This document shows, in pieces, positions 9,873-21,456 of a DNA stretch of 64,000 bases (positions are counted from its first letter, which is position 1; every line of letters starts with the position of its first letter). The DNA comes from Cellulomonas sp. ES6 (GTDB lineage: Bacteria > Actinomycetota > Actinomycetes > Actinomycetales > Cellulomonadaceae). Below the pieces are notes generated by a model. It ran no database searches. It saw only the letters and a program-made list of their open reading frames with translations, and had not been told where the DNA came from. Where the stretch lies: the NCBI RefSeq assembly GCF_030053835.1, contig NZ_CP125655.1:1240001-1304000 (forward strand), read 5' to 3'. The translations under genes were made by a program, and so were the position numbers.

Positions 9873-11666
9873 CTAGCCGGCCGGCGGCGCCGAGGCCGGG
9901 TCCGGACCGCACACCACCTGGTTCTGCGGCTTGTACGTCCACGTCGACGGCTCGACCGCCACGACCTCGCCGTTGAGCTTGATCGTCCGGGTGACCGTGA
10001 TCCGGAACCCGGGGTTGCCCGCGGACTGCGGCGCGCACGTCGGGGACTGCGAGTACACCGTCGTCGGCTGCACGACGTTGGTCTTCGGGCCGGACTCGGA
10101 GGTGACCTCCCAGTAGGGCGTGCCCCACAGCCGCACCCAGGTCCGCCCGTCCGCGACCCACGCCTGGACCAGCACGCCGTGCGGGGTGTTGTTCCTCCAC
10201 CGCATGTCGAGCGTGCCCGTGTAGATGGTCGCCTCGCGGCCGGCCGGGTAGCGCTGGAACCACTCGGAGTGCGGCTTGTGCTCGATGTCCTCCATGCCGG
10301 CCTCGTAGGCGGCGTTGTACGTCGTCGTCGAGAGCTGGGACAGCCCGCCGCCCCACGCGTCGGTGTGCTCGCCGTTGACGATCGCGCCGGCCGTCGTGAA
10401 GCCGTGGGCGGCGTCGATCGGGCCGAGGGCGTCCGTGAGGCTAAAGATCTCGTCCGGGCGCACCAGCGTGCCGTTGATCGCAGCGGCGCCCGCGGCGATG
10501 TTCTGCGTGCGGCGCGGCTCGCTGGTCAGCGGGGTCGAGAACTCCGCGACGACCTGGGTGATCCCGAGGTCCTCGAGCGCCTTCGTCGTCTGGTCGGGGT
10601 CCGACTCCACCAGCTCGACCTTCGCGGCGCGGTCGTCCGCCACCGCGGCCTTCGCGACCGCCTCGGCCAGCGCGTCGGGGTCGAGCGTCGTGCCCGGCAC
10701 CCCGGGGACGATCACCGGGCTGCCGCTCGACAGGTCGAACCGGGCGTCCGACGCCGTGGTCAGCAGGTCGGTGCTGCGGGCGATCACGGCGTCCACGAGC
10801 GCCGCCCCGTCCATCCGCAGCACGAGGTCGCCGTCCTCCGGCACCATCGACGACACCGAGGTGAGCACGTCGACGGGGAGCTCGATGGTCTGGCCGGCGA
10901 CCTCCACGCCCACCGGGGCGGCCGCGACGCGCGACGCCACGTCCTGCAGCGCCGCGTCCGTCTCCTCCTGCGTGATGTCCGGCTCGACGACCTCGGTGGG
11001 CAGCTCGAGCGGGCGCGCGGCCGTCAGCCACGTGTCGACGAGCTCCTGCCGGGCGGCGTCCGCGTCCAGCGACCAGCCGTCCACCGCGTCGACCGCGTGC
11101 GCGTCGCCGTCCGCGAACACGACCGAGCCGTCGACGGGCGCCAGGCTCAGCGAGCCGCCGAGCGTGTCCAGCGCGGTGTCGAGCGCCGCGTCGTCGACCC
11201 GGGTCACCGGCGGCTCGGCCTGCCCGCCCACCACGTGCAGCCACAGGCGCTGCGGGCGCAGGTCCGCCCCCGTCAGCCGCTCCACGGTGGCCTCGACGTC
11301 GAGGGCCAGCCCGGCCGTCGCGGGGTCCACGGAGCCGGTGATGTCCTGCGCGGTCACGGGGACCGCCTCGGTGGCCAGGGAGCCGAGCCCGTCGGTCAGC
11401 GCCTGCTCCGCGTCGGCGGTCGTCATCCCGCCGACGTCGACGCCGGCCACCGTCGTCCCGCGGGGCACGCGGTCGGCGAGCGCGTACGCGGCGCCGACGT
11501 AGCCGCCGCCCAGCACCACGAGCACGCCGACGACGACCAGCACCGTGCGCAGCCAGCGGCGCCGGGGGCGGTCGGCGTCGAAGTCGTCCAGCGGCGACCA
11601 CGCACCGTCGTCCGGGCCCTCGGAGTCCACCGCGGGCTCCGTGCCCTCCGCGCTGCCCTTCGCCAT
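9873..11666 (-). CDS. VanW family membrane-anchored protein with peptidoglycan-binding-like domains
   Basis: The 597-aa protein has an acidic cytoplasmic N-terminus (about 37 residues), one membrane helix (residues 38-62) and a large extracellular part. Two PG-binding-4-like domains (around 70-330) are followed by the VanW domain: RTQNIAAGAAAINGTLV, DEIFSLTDALGP, GGGLSQLSTTTYNAAYEAG and a C-terminal beta region with a Cys pair (SPTCAPQ, VVCGPD). The role of VanW is not established; a cell-wall function is inferred from the domain set. The ATG at 11666, preceded by GAGGGGG, is preferred over the upstream start at 11789. The frame is intact. Confidence 0.85.
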   Translation of the reverse strand: MAKGSAEGTEPAVDSEGPDDGAWSPLDDFDADRPRRRWLRTVLVVVGVLVVLGGGYVGAAYALADRVPRGTTVAGVDVGGMTTADAEQALTDGLGSLATEAVPVTAQDITGSVDPATAGLALDVEATVERLTGADLRPQRLWLHVVGGQAEPPVTRVDDAALDTALDTLGGSLSLAPVDGSVVFADGDAHAVDAVDGWSLDADAARQELVDTWLTAARPLELPTEVVEPDITQEETDAALQDVASRVAAAPVGVEVAGQTIELPVDVLTSVSSMVPEDGDLVLRMDGAALVDAVIARSTDLLTTASDARFDLSSGSPVIVPGVPGTTLDPDALAEAVAKAAVADDRAAKVELVESDPDQTTKALEDLGITQVVAEFSTPLTSEPRRTQNIAAGAAAINGTLVRPDEIFSLTDALGPIDAAHGFTTAGAIVNGEHTDAWGGGLSQLSTTTYNAAYEAGMEDIEHKPHSEWFQRYPAGREATIYTGTLDMRWRNNTPHGVLVQAWVADGRTWVRLWGTPYWEVTSESGPKTNVVQPTTVYSQSPTCAPQSAGNPGFRITVTRTIKLNGEVVAVEPSTWTYKPQNQVVCGPDPASAPPAG

Positions 11667-11816
11667 CCGGTTCCCCCTCGCGAGACCCCGCGGGTGCGCT
11701 CCGTGCGCCCACCGCCAGGCGCCGATTCTACGGGCGCCCCCTGACGCCGCCGTCGCGCGTGCCACGGTTCGCCCGCCTGGCGAGATCACGACTTCGCAAC
11801 GATTCGATCCCGCGGG

Positions 11817-12352
11817 TCAGCGGACGGGCCGCAGGCGACGCCGCAGGTGCACCAGGCTGCCCGACCCGGGGTCGCCCTCCCGCGCGGTCAGCACCTCCCC
11901 CAGCACCACGTCGTGGTCCCCGCCGCGATGACCTGGACGGTCCGGCACTCCACCCACGCGGCCGCCCCCGACACCCACGCGGCACCGGAGCGCGGCGCGG
12001 CCACGTGCGGCACCCGGTCGAGCTGCCCGATGCTCGGCCGGCCCGGCGACGCGAGCCAGTCCGCGACCGGCGCCTGGTCGTCCGCGAGCACGCTCACCGC
12101 CCAGGTGTCGACGTCGTCGAGCGCCTCCCGCAGCCGCGCGTCCCGGTGCACGCAGAACAGCAGCATGGGCGGCTCCAGCGACACCGACGTCACCGCGCTG
12201 GCGGTCATCGCGTGGTCGAGCCCGCGCCAGCGCACGGCGAGCACGACGACACCCGCGGGCAGCCGGCCCATGGCCGCCCGGAACGCGTCCGTCGCCGCGC
12301 CGCCGCCCGGGTCGCCGTCGCCGTAGAGCGGGTCGACGGTCGCGTCGGTCAC
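11817..12352 (-). CDS. flavin reductase family protein (one frameshift)
   Basis: The protein (about 178 aa) belongs to the FMN-binding split-barrel flavin reductase family, which reduces free FMN/FAD for a partner monooxygenase or acts as an oxidoreductase. It shows FRAAMGRLPAGVVVLAVR, ASAVTSVSLEPPMLLFCV, WAVSVLADDQ and DHDVVLGEVL. A missing base at 11918-11921 splits the frame just before DHDVVLGEV. The GTG start overlaps the stop of the DUF6113 gene by four bases, so the two are translationally coupled. No partner oxygenase is adjacent. Confidence 0.82.
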
Positions 12353-12732
12353 GGCGTGCTCGGCCTGCGCCGCAGCGGCACGTCCGCGAACCACGCCGAG
12401 GGCGCGAGCGTCGCACCCAGCGCCACGACGAGGGCGCCGACCGCCCAGACCCAGCCGATCGCGCCGGCCGCGGGGACCAGCACGTCGCCGCCCGGGCCCC
12501 GCCCCGACAGCACCTGCACCGCGAGGAACACGCCGGCCAGCAGGGCCGTCGACGCGATCCGCCCGCCGCCGGCGCGCGCGGCCACGGACACGGCGAGCAC
12601 GAGCAGCAGGCCGACGACGAGGCCCCAGGGGCGCGTCGAGCGGTGCAGGACGGTGCCGACAGCGCCGGCGACGACGCCGAGCAGCAGCGCGCCGAGGGTG
12701 CTCAGGACCAGGCGGGAGGTGAGGGGCGGCAC
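12349..12732 (-). CDS. DUF6113-like membrane protein
   Basis: The 127-aa hydrophobic protein has four predicted membrane helices (about residues 7-28, 34-51, 60-77 and 85-108) and a short basic tail. It resembles the small membrane protein usually found directly downstream of mshB in actinobacteria. Function is unknown. It overlaps the flavin reductase start by four bases and is separated from mshB by about 175 bp containing a tandem repeat. Confidence 0.65.
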   Translation of the reverse strand: MPPLTSRLVLSTLGALLLGVVAGAVGTVLHRSTRPWGLVVGLLLVLAVSVAARAGGGRIASTALLAGVFLAVQVLSGRGPGGDVLVPAAGAIGWVWAVGALVVALGATLAPSAWFADVPLRRRPSTP

Positions 12733-12801
12733 GGGCGTCAGGCTACGTCCGCCGCGTGCGGCGCGTCACGCCGGTCCGCCGCGTGCAGCGCGTCGCACCG
12801 G

Positions 12802-12883
12802 GCGCGGTCCGGGCCGGCGCCGCGCGCGGTCCGGGCCGGCGCCGCGCGCGGACCGGGCCGGCGCCGCGCGCGGACCGGGACGG
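12802..12883. repeat. 22-bp GC-only tandem repeat
   Basis: Units beginning GCGCGCGGTCCGGG start near 12802 (20-nt copy), 12822, 12844 and 12866 (truncated). A T/A difference separates the earlier from the later copies. The array fills the mshB-DUF6113 gap. Confidence 0.85.
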
Positions 12884-12907
12884 CCCCGGGCGGGCGGGCT
12901 CGCGGCG

Positions 12908-13978
12908 TCAGGACCGGCGCGTGACGCCCGGCGGCACGCGCAGCCCCGCCGCCGGGGCGCCCCCGGGGGCCCAGCGGTAGCCCTCGTGCGGCAGCACCGG
13001 GGCGAGCACGAGGTTCGACAGCGCGAGGCAGGCGGCGGCCGCGGGGTGGTCGAGCGGCCGCACGGCCTGCACCTGCGTCGCGTGGGCCCGGAGGGCGCCG
13101 AGCAGGCGGTCGCGGACGGGCACGACGTCCACCACGAGGTCGGGCCGCCCCGCGGCGGCCACCGACGGCAGCGGGCCGTCAGGGTCGGGCAGCACGAGCG
13201 GGCCGCTGCGCGTCGCCGGGTCGGCGCCGGCGTGGGCCGCGAGCACGGCGCGGACCACGGGGTCCTCGGCCAGCGCGGCGTACCCGGCGCGCAGGGCGTC
13301 CGGGTCCTGCACCGCCCACGCGACGGCCGGCCGCCACCCGTCCGCGTCGGCGGCCCGCGCCAGCTCCACCGCTCGCATCGTGACCTCGTGCGCCCGCACG
13401 TGGTCCGGGTGCCCGTAGCCGCCGCCCGGCTCGTACGTGACGACGAGGTCGGGGCGCCGGTCCAGCAGCAGCCCGGCGAGCCGCCCGGCGGCCTCGTCGT
13501 CCAGGGCGACGCCCACGAACGCCCGGTCCGGCAGCGCGGCCGCTGCCCCGGCCCGCCCGGTCCCGACCCACGCCATCCCCGAGTCCTCGTACCGCGCGTC
13601 CCGGACGACGAGAGTGCAGCAGGTGCGGGGTTCAGGGCCGAACCCCGCACCTGCTGCAACCTCGACGGGCGGTGCGGAAGCGGGCGGGAGCGGGAGGGTG
13701 TCCAGGAAGACCTGGTCCGCGCCCAGGGCCGCGACCGCCCGCGCGAGCTCCCGCTCCCGGTGCGCGGCCAGGGCCGGGCCGTCGCCCTCCAGGTGCGCGA
13801 GCTCCGCCCCGATCACCTCGCCCCGCTCCCCGCGGGTGCACGTCACGACCAGCGCCGGCAGGCCCGCCGCCGCCCAGGTGGCGAGCAGCGCGCCGGACGT
13901 CAGCGTCTCGTCGTCCGGGTGCGCGTGCACCGCGACCACGCCACCCGTCACGGGCGGCGTGGTCGCGGCGGTCGTCAC
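12908..13978 (-). CDS. mshB: N-acetyl-1-D-myo-inositol-2-amino-2-deoxy-alpha-D-glucopyranoside deacetylase MshB
   Basis: This intact 356-aa LmbE-like zinc deacetylase makes GlcN-inositol for mycothiol, the actinobacterial low-molecular-weight thiol. Zinc motifs are HAHPDDET (residues 18-25) and GGGYGHPDH; CTRGERGEVIG and RYEDSGMAWVG are also family-typical. Between VFLDTLP and RYEDSGM lies an unusual insertion (about residues 96-126) partly encoded by a perfect palindrome. The GTG start is four bases after the typA stop, giving a typA-mshB operon. The last residues (PGVTRRS) are basic. Confidence 0.93.
   Translation of the reverse strand: MTTAATTPPVTGGVVAVHAHPDDETLTSGALLATWAAAGLPALVVTCTRGERGEVIGAELAHLEGDGPALAAHRERELARAVAALGADQVFLDTLPLPPASAPPVEVAAGAGFGPEPRTCCTLVVRDARYEDSGMAWVGTGRAGAAAALPDRAFVGVALDDEAAGRLAGLLLDRRPDLVVTYEPGGGYGHPDHVRAHEVTMRAVELARAADADGWRPAVAWAVQDPDALRAGYAALAEDPVVRAVLAAHAGADPATRSGPLVLPDPDGPLPSVAAAGRPDLVVDVVPVRDRLLGALRAHATQVQAVRPLDHPAAAACLALSNLVLAPVLPHEGYRWAPGGAPAAGLRVPPGVTRRS
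13615..13658. repeat. perfect palindrome inside the mshB reading frame
   Basis: The left arm TGCAGCAGGTGCGGGGTTC (13615-13633), a 6-nt loop (AGGGCC) and an exactly complementary right arm (13640-13658) form a 19-bp stem. It encodes residues 108-121 of MshB (AAGAGFGPEPRTCC) without breaking the frame. It looks like an inserted palindromic element, but only this copy was found in the window. Confidence 0.9.
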
Positions 13979-13982
13979 GGCG

Positions 13983-15933
<1,951 letters not shown>

Positions 15934-16086
15934 TCCGCGAAGGGGGTGGGAGGGGGCGCGACGACGTCGAGCGCCGGTCGATTCTACGCGCCCGCGCGCC
16001 CGGCACGAGGGAGGCCCTGTGCCGGGGCGCGCGGGGTGGTGCGGGACGGTGCGTGGTGGTGCGGGTCCGCCTGCCGGCGGGCCGGG

Positions 16087-17902
16087 TCAGACGCCCGCGG
16101 GGCCGGGGTGCCGGGCCTCGAGGTCGCCGGTGTCGGGGGCGTGGGCGCCCTCGGCCGCCTCGGCCTCCTCGCGCTCGATCTCCGCGCGCTGCTCCTCGAG
16201 CATCGCGTCGCGCAGCTCGCGGCGCCGGCGCTGCTCCTCCGGGTCCGGGACGGGGACCGCGGCGAGCAGGCGCTGCGTGTACGGGTGCTGCGGCTCGGTG
16301 ACGACCTGGGTGGTGTCGCCGATCTCGACGAGCTTGCCCTTGTGCATGACGGCGATGCGGTCGGACAGGATCTCGACCACGGCGAGGTCGTGGCTGATGA
16401 ACAGGCAGGCGAAGCCGTGCTCGCGCTGCAGCTCCTGGAACAGGTCCAGCACCGTCGCCTGCACGGACACGTCGAGCGCGGAGGTCGGCTCGTCCGCGAC
16501 CAGCAGCTTCGGCTCCAGGGACAGCGCCCGGGCGATGCCGACGCGCTGGCGCTGGCCGCCGGACAGCTCGTGCGGGTAGCGGTTGCGCATGGCCCGCGGC
16601 AGCTGGACCTGGTCGAGCAGGCGCTCGACCTCGCGGCTGAGCTCGGCGCCCTTGGTGCCGCGGTGCAGCAGCAGCGGCTCGGCGATCGACTCGCCGATCG
16701 GCAGGCGCGGGTTGAGCGAGGAGCCCGGGTCCTGGAACACGATGCCGACCTGGCTGCGCAGCGGCCGCAGCGTCTTGGTGGTCGCCCCCACCATGTCGAC
16801 GCCGTTGATCGTCAGCGAGCCGGCCGTGACCGGGAGCAGGCCGACGAGGGCGCGCCCGATGGTGGTCTTGCCCGAGCCGGACTCGCCGACGAGGCCGACG
16901 ACCTCGCCCTGCGCGATCGAGAAGCTGACCTCGTCGACGGCGCGGAACGCCGGAGTACGGCCACGCCCGGGGTACTCGACGACCATGTCGCGGGCCTCGA
17001 GGACGACGGGGCGCGTCGTGGCGGGCGCCGCCGCCGGCTGCTCGACCGGCGTGGCCGTGGCGCCCGGAGTGCCGGCGTGCCGGCCCAGGTGCGGGACCGA
17101 GTCCAGCAGCCGCTGCGTGTACGGGTGCTGCGGGGACGAGAAGATCGCCGCGGAGTCGCCGTGCTCGACGACCTCGCCGTCCTTCATGACGACGATCGAG
17201 TCCGCCATGTCGGCGACCACGCCCATGTCGTGCGTGATGAGGACGATGCCGGAGTTGATGCGGTGACGCAGGTCCCGCATGAGCTTGAGGATCTCGGCCT
17301 GCACCGTCACGTCGAGGGCCGTGGTCGGCTCGTCCGCGATGAGCAGCTTCGGGTCGCAGGCGAGCGACTGGGCGATCATCGCGCGCTGGCGCTGGCCGCC
17401 GGACAGCTGGTGCGGGTAGGAGTCGAACCGGCGCTCCGGCTCGGGGATCTCCACGAGGCGCAGCAGCTCGATCGCGCGCTCCTTGGCGGCGGTCGGGCCC
17501 ATCTCGAAGTGGGTGCGCAGCGTCTCGACGATCTGGAACCCGATCGTGTAGACGGGGTTCAGGGCCGTCATCGGCTCCTGGAAGATGACCGCGATCTCCT
17601 TGCCGCGGATCTTGCGCAGGGCGCCGTTCGGCATGCCGATGAGCTCGCGCTCGCCGAGCTTGGCGGACCCGGTCGCGCGGCCGTTCTGCGGCAGCAGGCC
17701 GAGCAGCGCCATCGACGACTGCGTCTTGCCGGAGCCCGACTCGCCGACGATCGCCAGGACCTCGCCGGGGCGCACGTCGTAGTTCACGTGCTTGGCGGCG
17801 GGGAACCACGCGCCGTCCACGTAAGTCCACGCCGAGGTCGCGCACGCTCAGCACCGGGGTGGTCTCCGGTGCGGTCGTGCCGTGGGAGGTGTCGATGGCC
17901 AC
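16087..17902 (-). CDS. Dpp/Opp-type peptide ABC transporter, fused double ATP-binding protein (one frameshift)
   Basis: The protein (about 604 aa) has two complete ABC domains, equivalent to DppD fused to DppF. The first has [32 protein letters not shown] and [14 protein letters not shown]; the second has [32 protein letters not shown] and [14 protein letters not shown]. Each ends with the oligopeptide-transporter signature [10 protein letters not shown] charged tail of about 50 residues follows. A one-base insertion or two-base loss near 17822-17826 separates the first 27 codons. It serves the permeases encoded at 18.6-21.2 kb but is separated from them by an opposite-strand gene. Confidence 0.92.
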
Positions 17903-18024
17903 GGTTCAGTGTCCTTCCTGCACCGGCAGCGTGCCGGTGCACCATGACGGCGCGGTCCGGGACCGGGCGTCTGGGAGCATGAGGCCATGGGCCCCACGCA
18001 TGTCTTCCTTCGGGCTTCGGCCGT

Positions 18025-18594
18025 GTGCTGACCGGCGCGGCCGCCGTCGCGGCGGTGGCCGCGGGCGTCAGCGTGGTCGCCACCGACGGCGCGCAGGCGC
18101 TGCTCGCCTACGGTCCGTGGCTGGTGCTGGCCGTGGTGCTGGTGGCGGCGACCTTCTGGCTGCCGCAGGTGGAGGTCAGCGACGCGGGCGTCGAGGTCCG
18201 CAACGTGTGGTCCACGGTGCGGGTGCCCTGGCCGGCGTTCCGCGGCGTCGAGGCCGGCTTCTCCCTGGAGGTGCGGTCCGTGTCCGGCACCGTGAGCGCC
18301 TGGGCGGCACCCCGGTCGAGCGGCACCGCCGCCCGGCTGTCCCGCGGCCGACGCGACGCGACCCCGCTGCCCGGCGGCGAGCCCGGCACCGTGCTGCGTC
18401 ACCACGGCACCGCCGAGACCGCGGCCCGCGCCGTCGCCGAGCGGTACTCCGCCCTGCGCGACGCCGGCCACCTCGAGGGAGCCGACGCGGCCGTCGCGGC
18501 CGGCGTGGTGCCGACGCGCCGGCTGCACGTCCGCACGCTCGCGGCGGTCGCGGTGCTCGTCGCCGTCGGCGTGGCCGGGCTGCTGCTGGGCTGA
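18025..18594 (+). CDS. PH-domain membrane protein
   Basis: The protein (about 189 aa) has two N-terminal membrane helices (to about residue 48), a bacterial PH-like (bPH_6) domain starting LPQVEVSDAGVEVRNVWS, with RVPWPAFRGVEAGFSLEV, and a C-terminal helix (VAVLVAVGVAGLLLG). It resembles mycobacterial CFP-6. The GTG at 18025 is the first start in this frame; the true start may be an ATG near 18000 if a base is missing there. It sits opposite in strand between the permease and ATPase genes of the peptide importer. Confidence 0.68.
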   Translation: MLTGAAAVAAVAAGVSVVATDGAQALLAYGPWLVLAVVLVAATFWLPQVEVSDAGVEVRNVWSTVRVPWPAFRGVEAGFSLEVRSVSGTVSAWAAPRSSGTAARLSRGRRDATPLPGGEPGTVLRHHGTAETAARAVAERYSALRDAGHLEGADAAVAAGVVPTRRLHVRTLAAVAVLVAVGVAGLLLG

Positions 18595-18631
18595 CAGCGG
18601 CCCGGGCCGGGGTGCGTCCACCGGGTCGACC

Positions 18632-19726
18632 TCAGCTGCCGAGGCCGTTGCCGCGGCCCTGGATCTGCAGCGGCACGACGGGCTCGCGCGAGGCCGCGGC
18701 CTCGGCGCGCGCCATCTTGCGCGCGGACGGGATGCGCTTCTGGCGCGGGTCGAACGCGTCGCGCAGGCCGTCGCCGATGAAGTTGACGCTCAGCGCGATG
18801 ACCACGATGAACAGACCCGGCCACCAGAACAGCCACGGCCGGGTGGCGAAGGCGCTCTGGTAGTCGCTGATCAGGCGGCCGAGCGACACCTCCGGCGGCG
18901 TGATGCCGAAGTGGATGTACGACAGCGCCGTCTCGAGCAGGATCGCCTGGCTCATGAGCAGCGTGGTGCTCACGATGATCACGCCGATCGCGTTCGGCAG
19001 GATGTGCTTGAAGATGATCCGCCGCGTGCTGGCGCCGGCGACGCGCGCGGCGTCGACGAACTCGCGCTCACGCAGCGACAGGAACTCGCCGCGCACCAGG
19101 CGCGCCAGGCTGGGCCACAGGATCAGGCCGAGGGCGAAGGCGAACACCAGGCCCGAGACGCCGCCGGCGAGCTTGCCGACGACCGCGCCGATGACGAGCG
19201 CCGGGACCGTGATGAACAGGTCCGTGGTCCGCATGAGGAACGTGTCGGTGCGCCCGCGGTAGAACCCGGCGAGCGAGCCGACGAGCACGCCCACGGCGCA
19301 GGACACCACGCCGATGATGAACATGACCATCAGCGAGGTCTGGATGCCCTTCATCACCTGGGCGAACATGTCGCGGCCGATCTCGTCCTGGCCGAGCGGG
19401 TGCTCGCCGATCGCGAAGCCGGTGCCGCCGAGCCACGTGGGCATCGAGAGGGTCGGGCTGCCCCGGGGTTGGTGATGTTCTGCGGGTCCGGCGCGCCGGT
19501 GTACTTCCACCAGCCCGGGACGGGGCCGAAGCCCACCGAGCTGAACGCGAGCAGGACGACCAGGATCAGCACGCCGAGGCCGATCATCGCGCCCTTGTGA
19601 CGGAAGAACCGGCGCCGGACGATCTGCCCCTGGGACAGACCCGCGACCTCCTGGAGCTCGATCGCGTTCTCGAGGTGCTCCGTCGGCTGGTCGCCGGCGG
19701 ACGGGGGTGGGGTTCTGGGTGCTCAT
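18632..19726 (-). CDS. dppC: Dpp/Opp-type peptide ABC transporter permease DppC (two frameshifts)
   Basis: The protein (about 364 aa) has an N-terminal cytoplasmic region (TEHLENAIELQEVAGLSQG, VRRRFFRHKGA), a first membrane helix (MIGLGVLILVVLLAFSSVG), the periplasmic GEHPLGQDEIGRDMFAQVM motif, and the EAA loop (EFVDAARVAGASTRRIIFKH) that docks the ATPase. One extra G (plus strand) at 19703-19707 and one missing base at 19461-19468 cancel, so the apparent 364-aa open frame is out of phase between them. The start overlaps the dppB stop by four bases. Confidence 0.9.
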   Translation of the reverse strand: MSTQNPTPVRRRPADGAPRERDRAPGGRGSVPGADRPAPVLPSQGRDDRPRRADPGRPARVQLGGLRPRPGLVEVHRRAGPAEHHQPRGSPTLSMPTWLGGTGFAIGEHPLGQDEIGRDMFAQVMKGIQTSLMVMFIIGVVSCAVGVLVGSLAGFYRGRTDTFLMRTTDLFITVPALVIGAVVGKLAGGVSGLVFAFALGLILWPSLARLVRGEFLSLREREFVDAARVAGASTRRIIFKHILPNAIGVIIVSTTLLMSQAILLETALSYIHFGITPPEVSLGRLISDYQSAFATRPWLFWWPGLFIVVIALSVNFIGDGLRDAFDPRQKRIPSARKMARAEAAASREPVVPLQIQGRGNGLGS

Positions 19727-21242
19727 GCGTCCAACCGGATCCGGGGGTCGACGACCGCGTAGATGATGTCAGCGACGACGTTCGCGATGATCGCGAGGGC
19801 CGCGGTGATGAACAGGTAGGCCATCACCGGGTCCATCTCGGCGTTCTGCAGCGACTGCACGAACAGCTGGCCCATGCCGGGCCGCGCGAACACGGCCTCG
19901 GTGATGATCGCGCCGCCGATGAGGGTGATGACGTCGATGGGGACGACCGTGGCCAGCGGGATCAGCGTGTTGCGGAACCCGTGGCGGACCACGACGAGCC
20001 GCTCCGGCAGGCCCTTGGCGCGCGCAGTGCGGATGTAGTCCTGGTTCATCACCTCGAGCATGCTCGAGCGCGAGTACCGGGTGTACGCCGCGAACGCGAT
20101 GAGGATCAGCGTGAGCGTCGGCAGGATCAGGTGCGTGAACGAGTCGAGCGTCTGCACCCAGTAGTTGCCGCCGAGGTTGGGCGTGCGGTCGCCGAACGTC
20201 GGGATGGGCCGGCCGCTCAGGGCGTTGAAGTACGGCACCCAGACCTTCATGACCTGGTCGACGAAGATCAGCGCGCCGACGACGATCGCGGTGATCGCCC
20301 CGCGCGGGCGGAGATCCCGCGGTCCGGGCCGCCGAACAGCATGCCGATGCCCCAGCCGACCGCCAGCGTCACGAGCGCGAGGCCGGCGATCAGCAGGTGC
20401 GACTCGTCGACCGACTTGAAGAACGACTGCATCGGGAAGTACAGGGCGACGCCCAGCAGCGCGACCGTCAGCGTGGTGAACAGGGCGCGGCGGTTCTCGA
20501 GGCCCGCGGACACCATCGTCACGGCGAGGGCGGTCCCGATGCCGAGCACCAGCAGCAGCGCCGGGCCGATCTGGGGGCGGGACCACCAGTCGGTGAGCTG
20601 CAGGTAGGCGAGCATCGCGAAGGTCGCGGCGGTGGCGATGCCGAACGTCTGCGCGCGCCGGCGGGCCGAGCCGCCGATCGCCAGCATCCACACGACGCCC
20701 GCGACGGCCGCGAGGGCGATCAGCACCGGCCACGCGATGGTCGGGTCGCGCAGGAAGTCGTTGAAGCCGATGGCGCCCCACTGCTTGAGCAGCACCGCGA
20801 CCCAGAACGAGGGCAGCGAGTACAGCAGGAACGACACGAAGATGATGAGGTAGTCGAACGCGCTGTACTGGCGCAGCGCGCTGACGATGCCGACGAACAC
20901 GCCGAGGAGCAGCGCGAGGAACGTCGCGGCGGTGACCAGCTCGAGCGTCGAGCCGATCGCGTCGCCGATGAGCGGCCTCACGTCCTGACCCGTGCGCCAG
21001 GCGACGCCCCAGTCACCGGTGACGAAGTTCCCGATCCAGCGGAAGAACCGGATGACCACGTTGGTCTCGAGGTCGAGCTGCGCGATGCGCGCTTCCATGA
21101 GCTGGGCCTTGTTCGGCGCCGTGCTCTCGCGGAGGTCCTGCAGCGGGTCGACCGCGGCGTTGACCAGGATGAACATCAGGAACAGAGCCACGAACAACGT
21201 GGCCAGCCCCGCCAGGAAGCGGCGCCAGAGGAATCTCAGCAC
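19723..21242 (-). CDS. dppB: Dpp/Opp-type peptide ABC transporter permease DppB, enlarged form (one frameshift)
   Basis: The protein (about 506 aa) has the canonical N-terminus MLRFLWRRFLAGLATLFV, the GDWGVAWRTGQDVRPLI loop, and a C-terminal core with the EAA motif (DYIRTARAKGLPERLVVVRH) and GGAIITEAVFARPGMGQL. Classic DppB is near 310-330 aa; here an extra block of about 150 residues with several hydrophobic helices sits mid-protein, a form also seen in other actinobacteria. A missing G at 20298-20301 splits the frame within this block. It overlaps dppC. Confidence 0.9.
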
Positions 21243-21397
21243 GGGGAGGGGACCTCGCTCACGGAAAGGATGCCGCGGACGAAGAGGGATCCTAGCCTCA
21301 CGTCCGCACGTGCCCGTGACCCGGGTCGGGTCCGAGCACGCGAAGAGCGCCGGGCGGGGGTGCCTCGGCGCCCTTCGGTGTGGTTCTGGGTGGCCGC

Positions 21398-21430
21398 CCC
21401 GCCGGCGCCTCGCGAGGAGGCGCCGGCGGG
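21398..21430 (-). terminator. hairpin between the binding-protein and dppB genes
   Basis: CCCGCCGGCGCCT and its exact complement form a 13-bp stem with a 7-nt loop, 27 bp downstream of the binding-protein stop. No T-tract follows. It could be a partial terminator or 3' stabiliser that lets the binding protein be made in excess of the permeases. Confidence 0.6.
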
Positions 21431-21456
21431 ACGTGCCGGGTCGTGCGCTGGGTGGG

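Noticed and set aside
12802..12883. A CRISPR-like array.
   Set aside because: The 22-bp units abut with no spacers and no cas gene is in the window. The same applies to the 17-bp and 44-bp arrays.
21243..21456. A riboswitch between the binding-protein and dppB genes.
   Set aside because: Only one simple hairpin is present, with no conserved aptamer features. A terminator or stabiliser role is enough.
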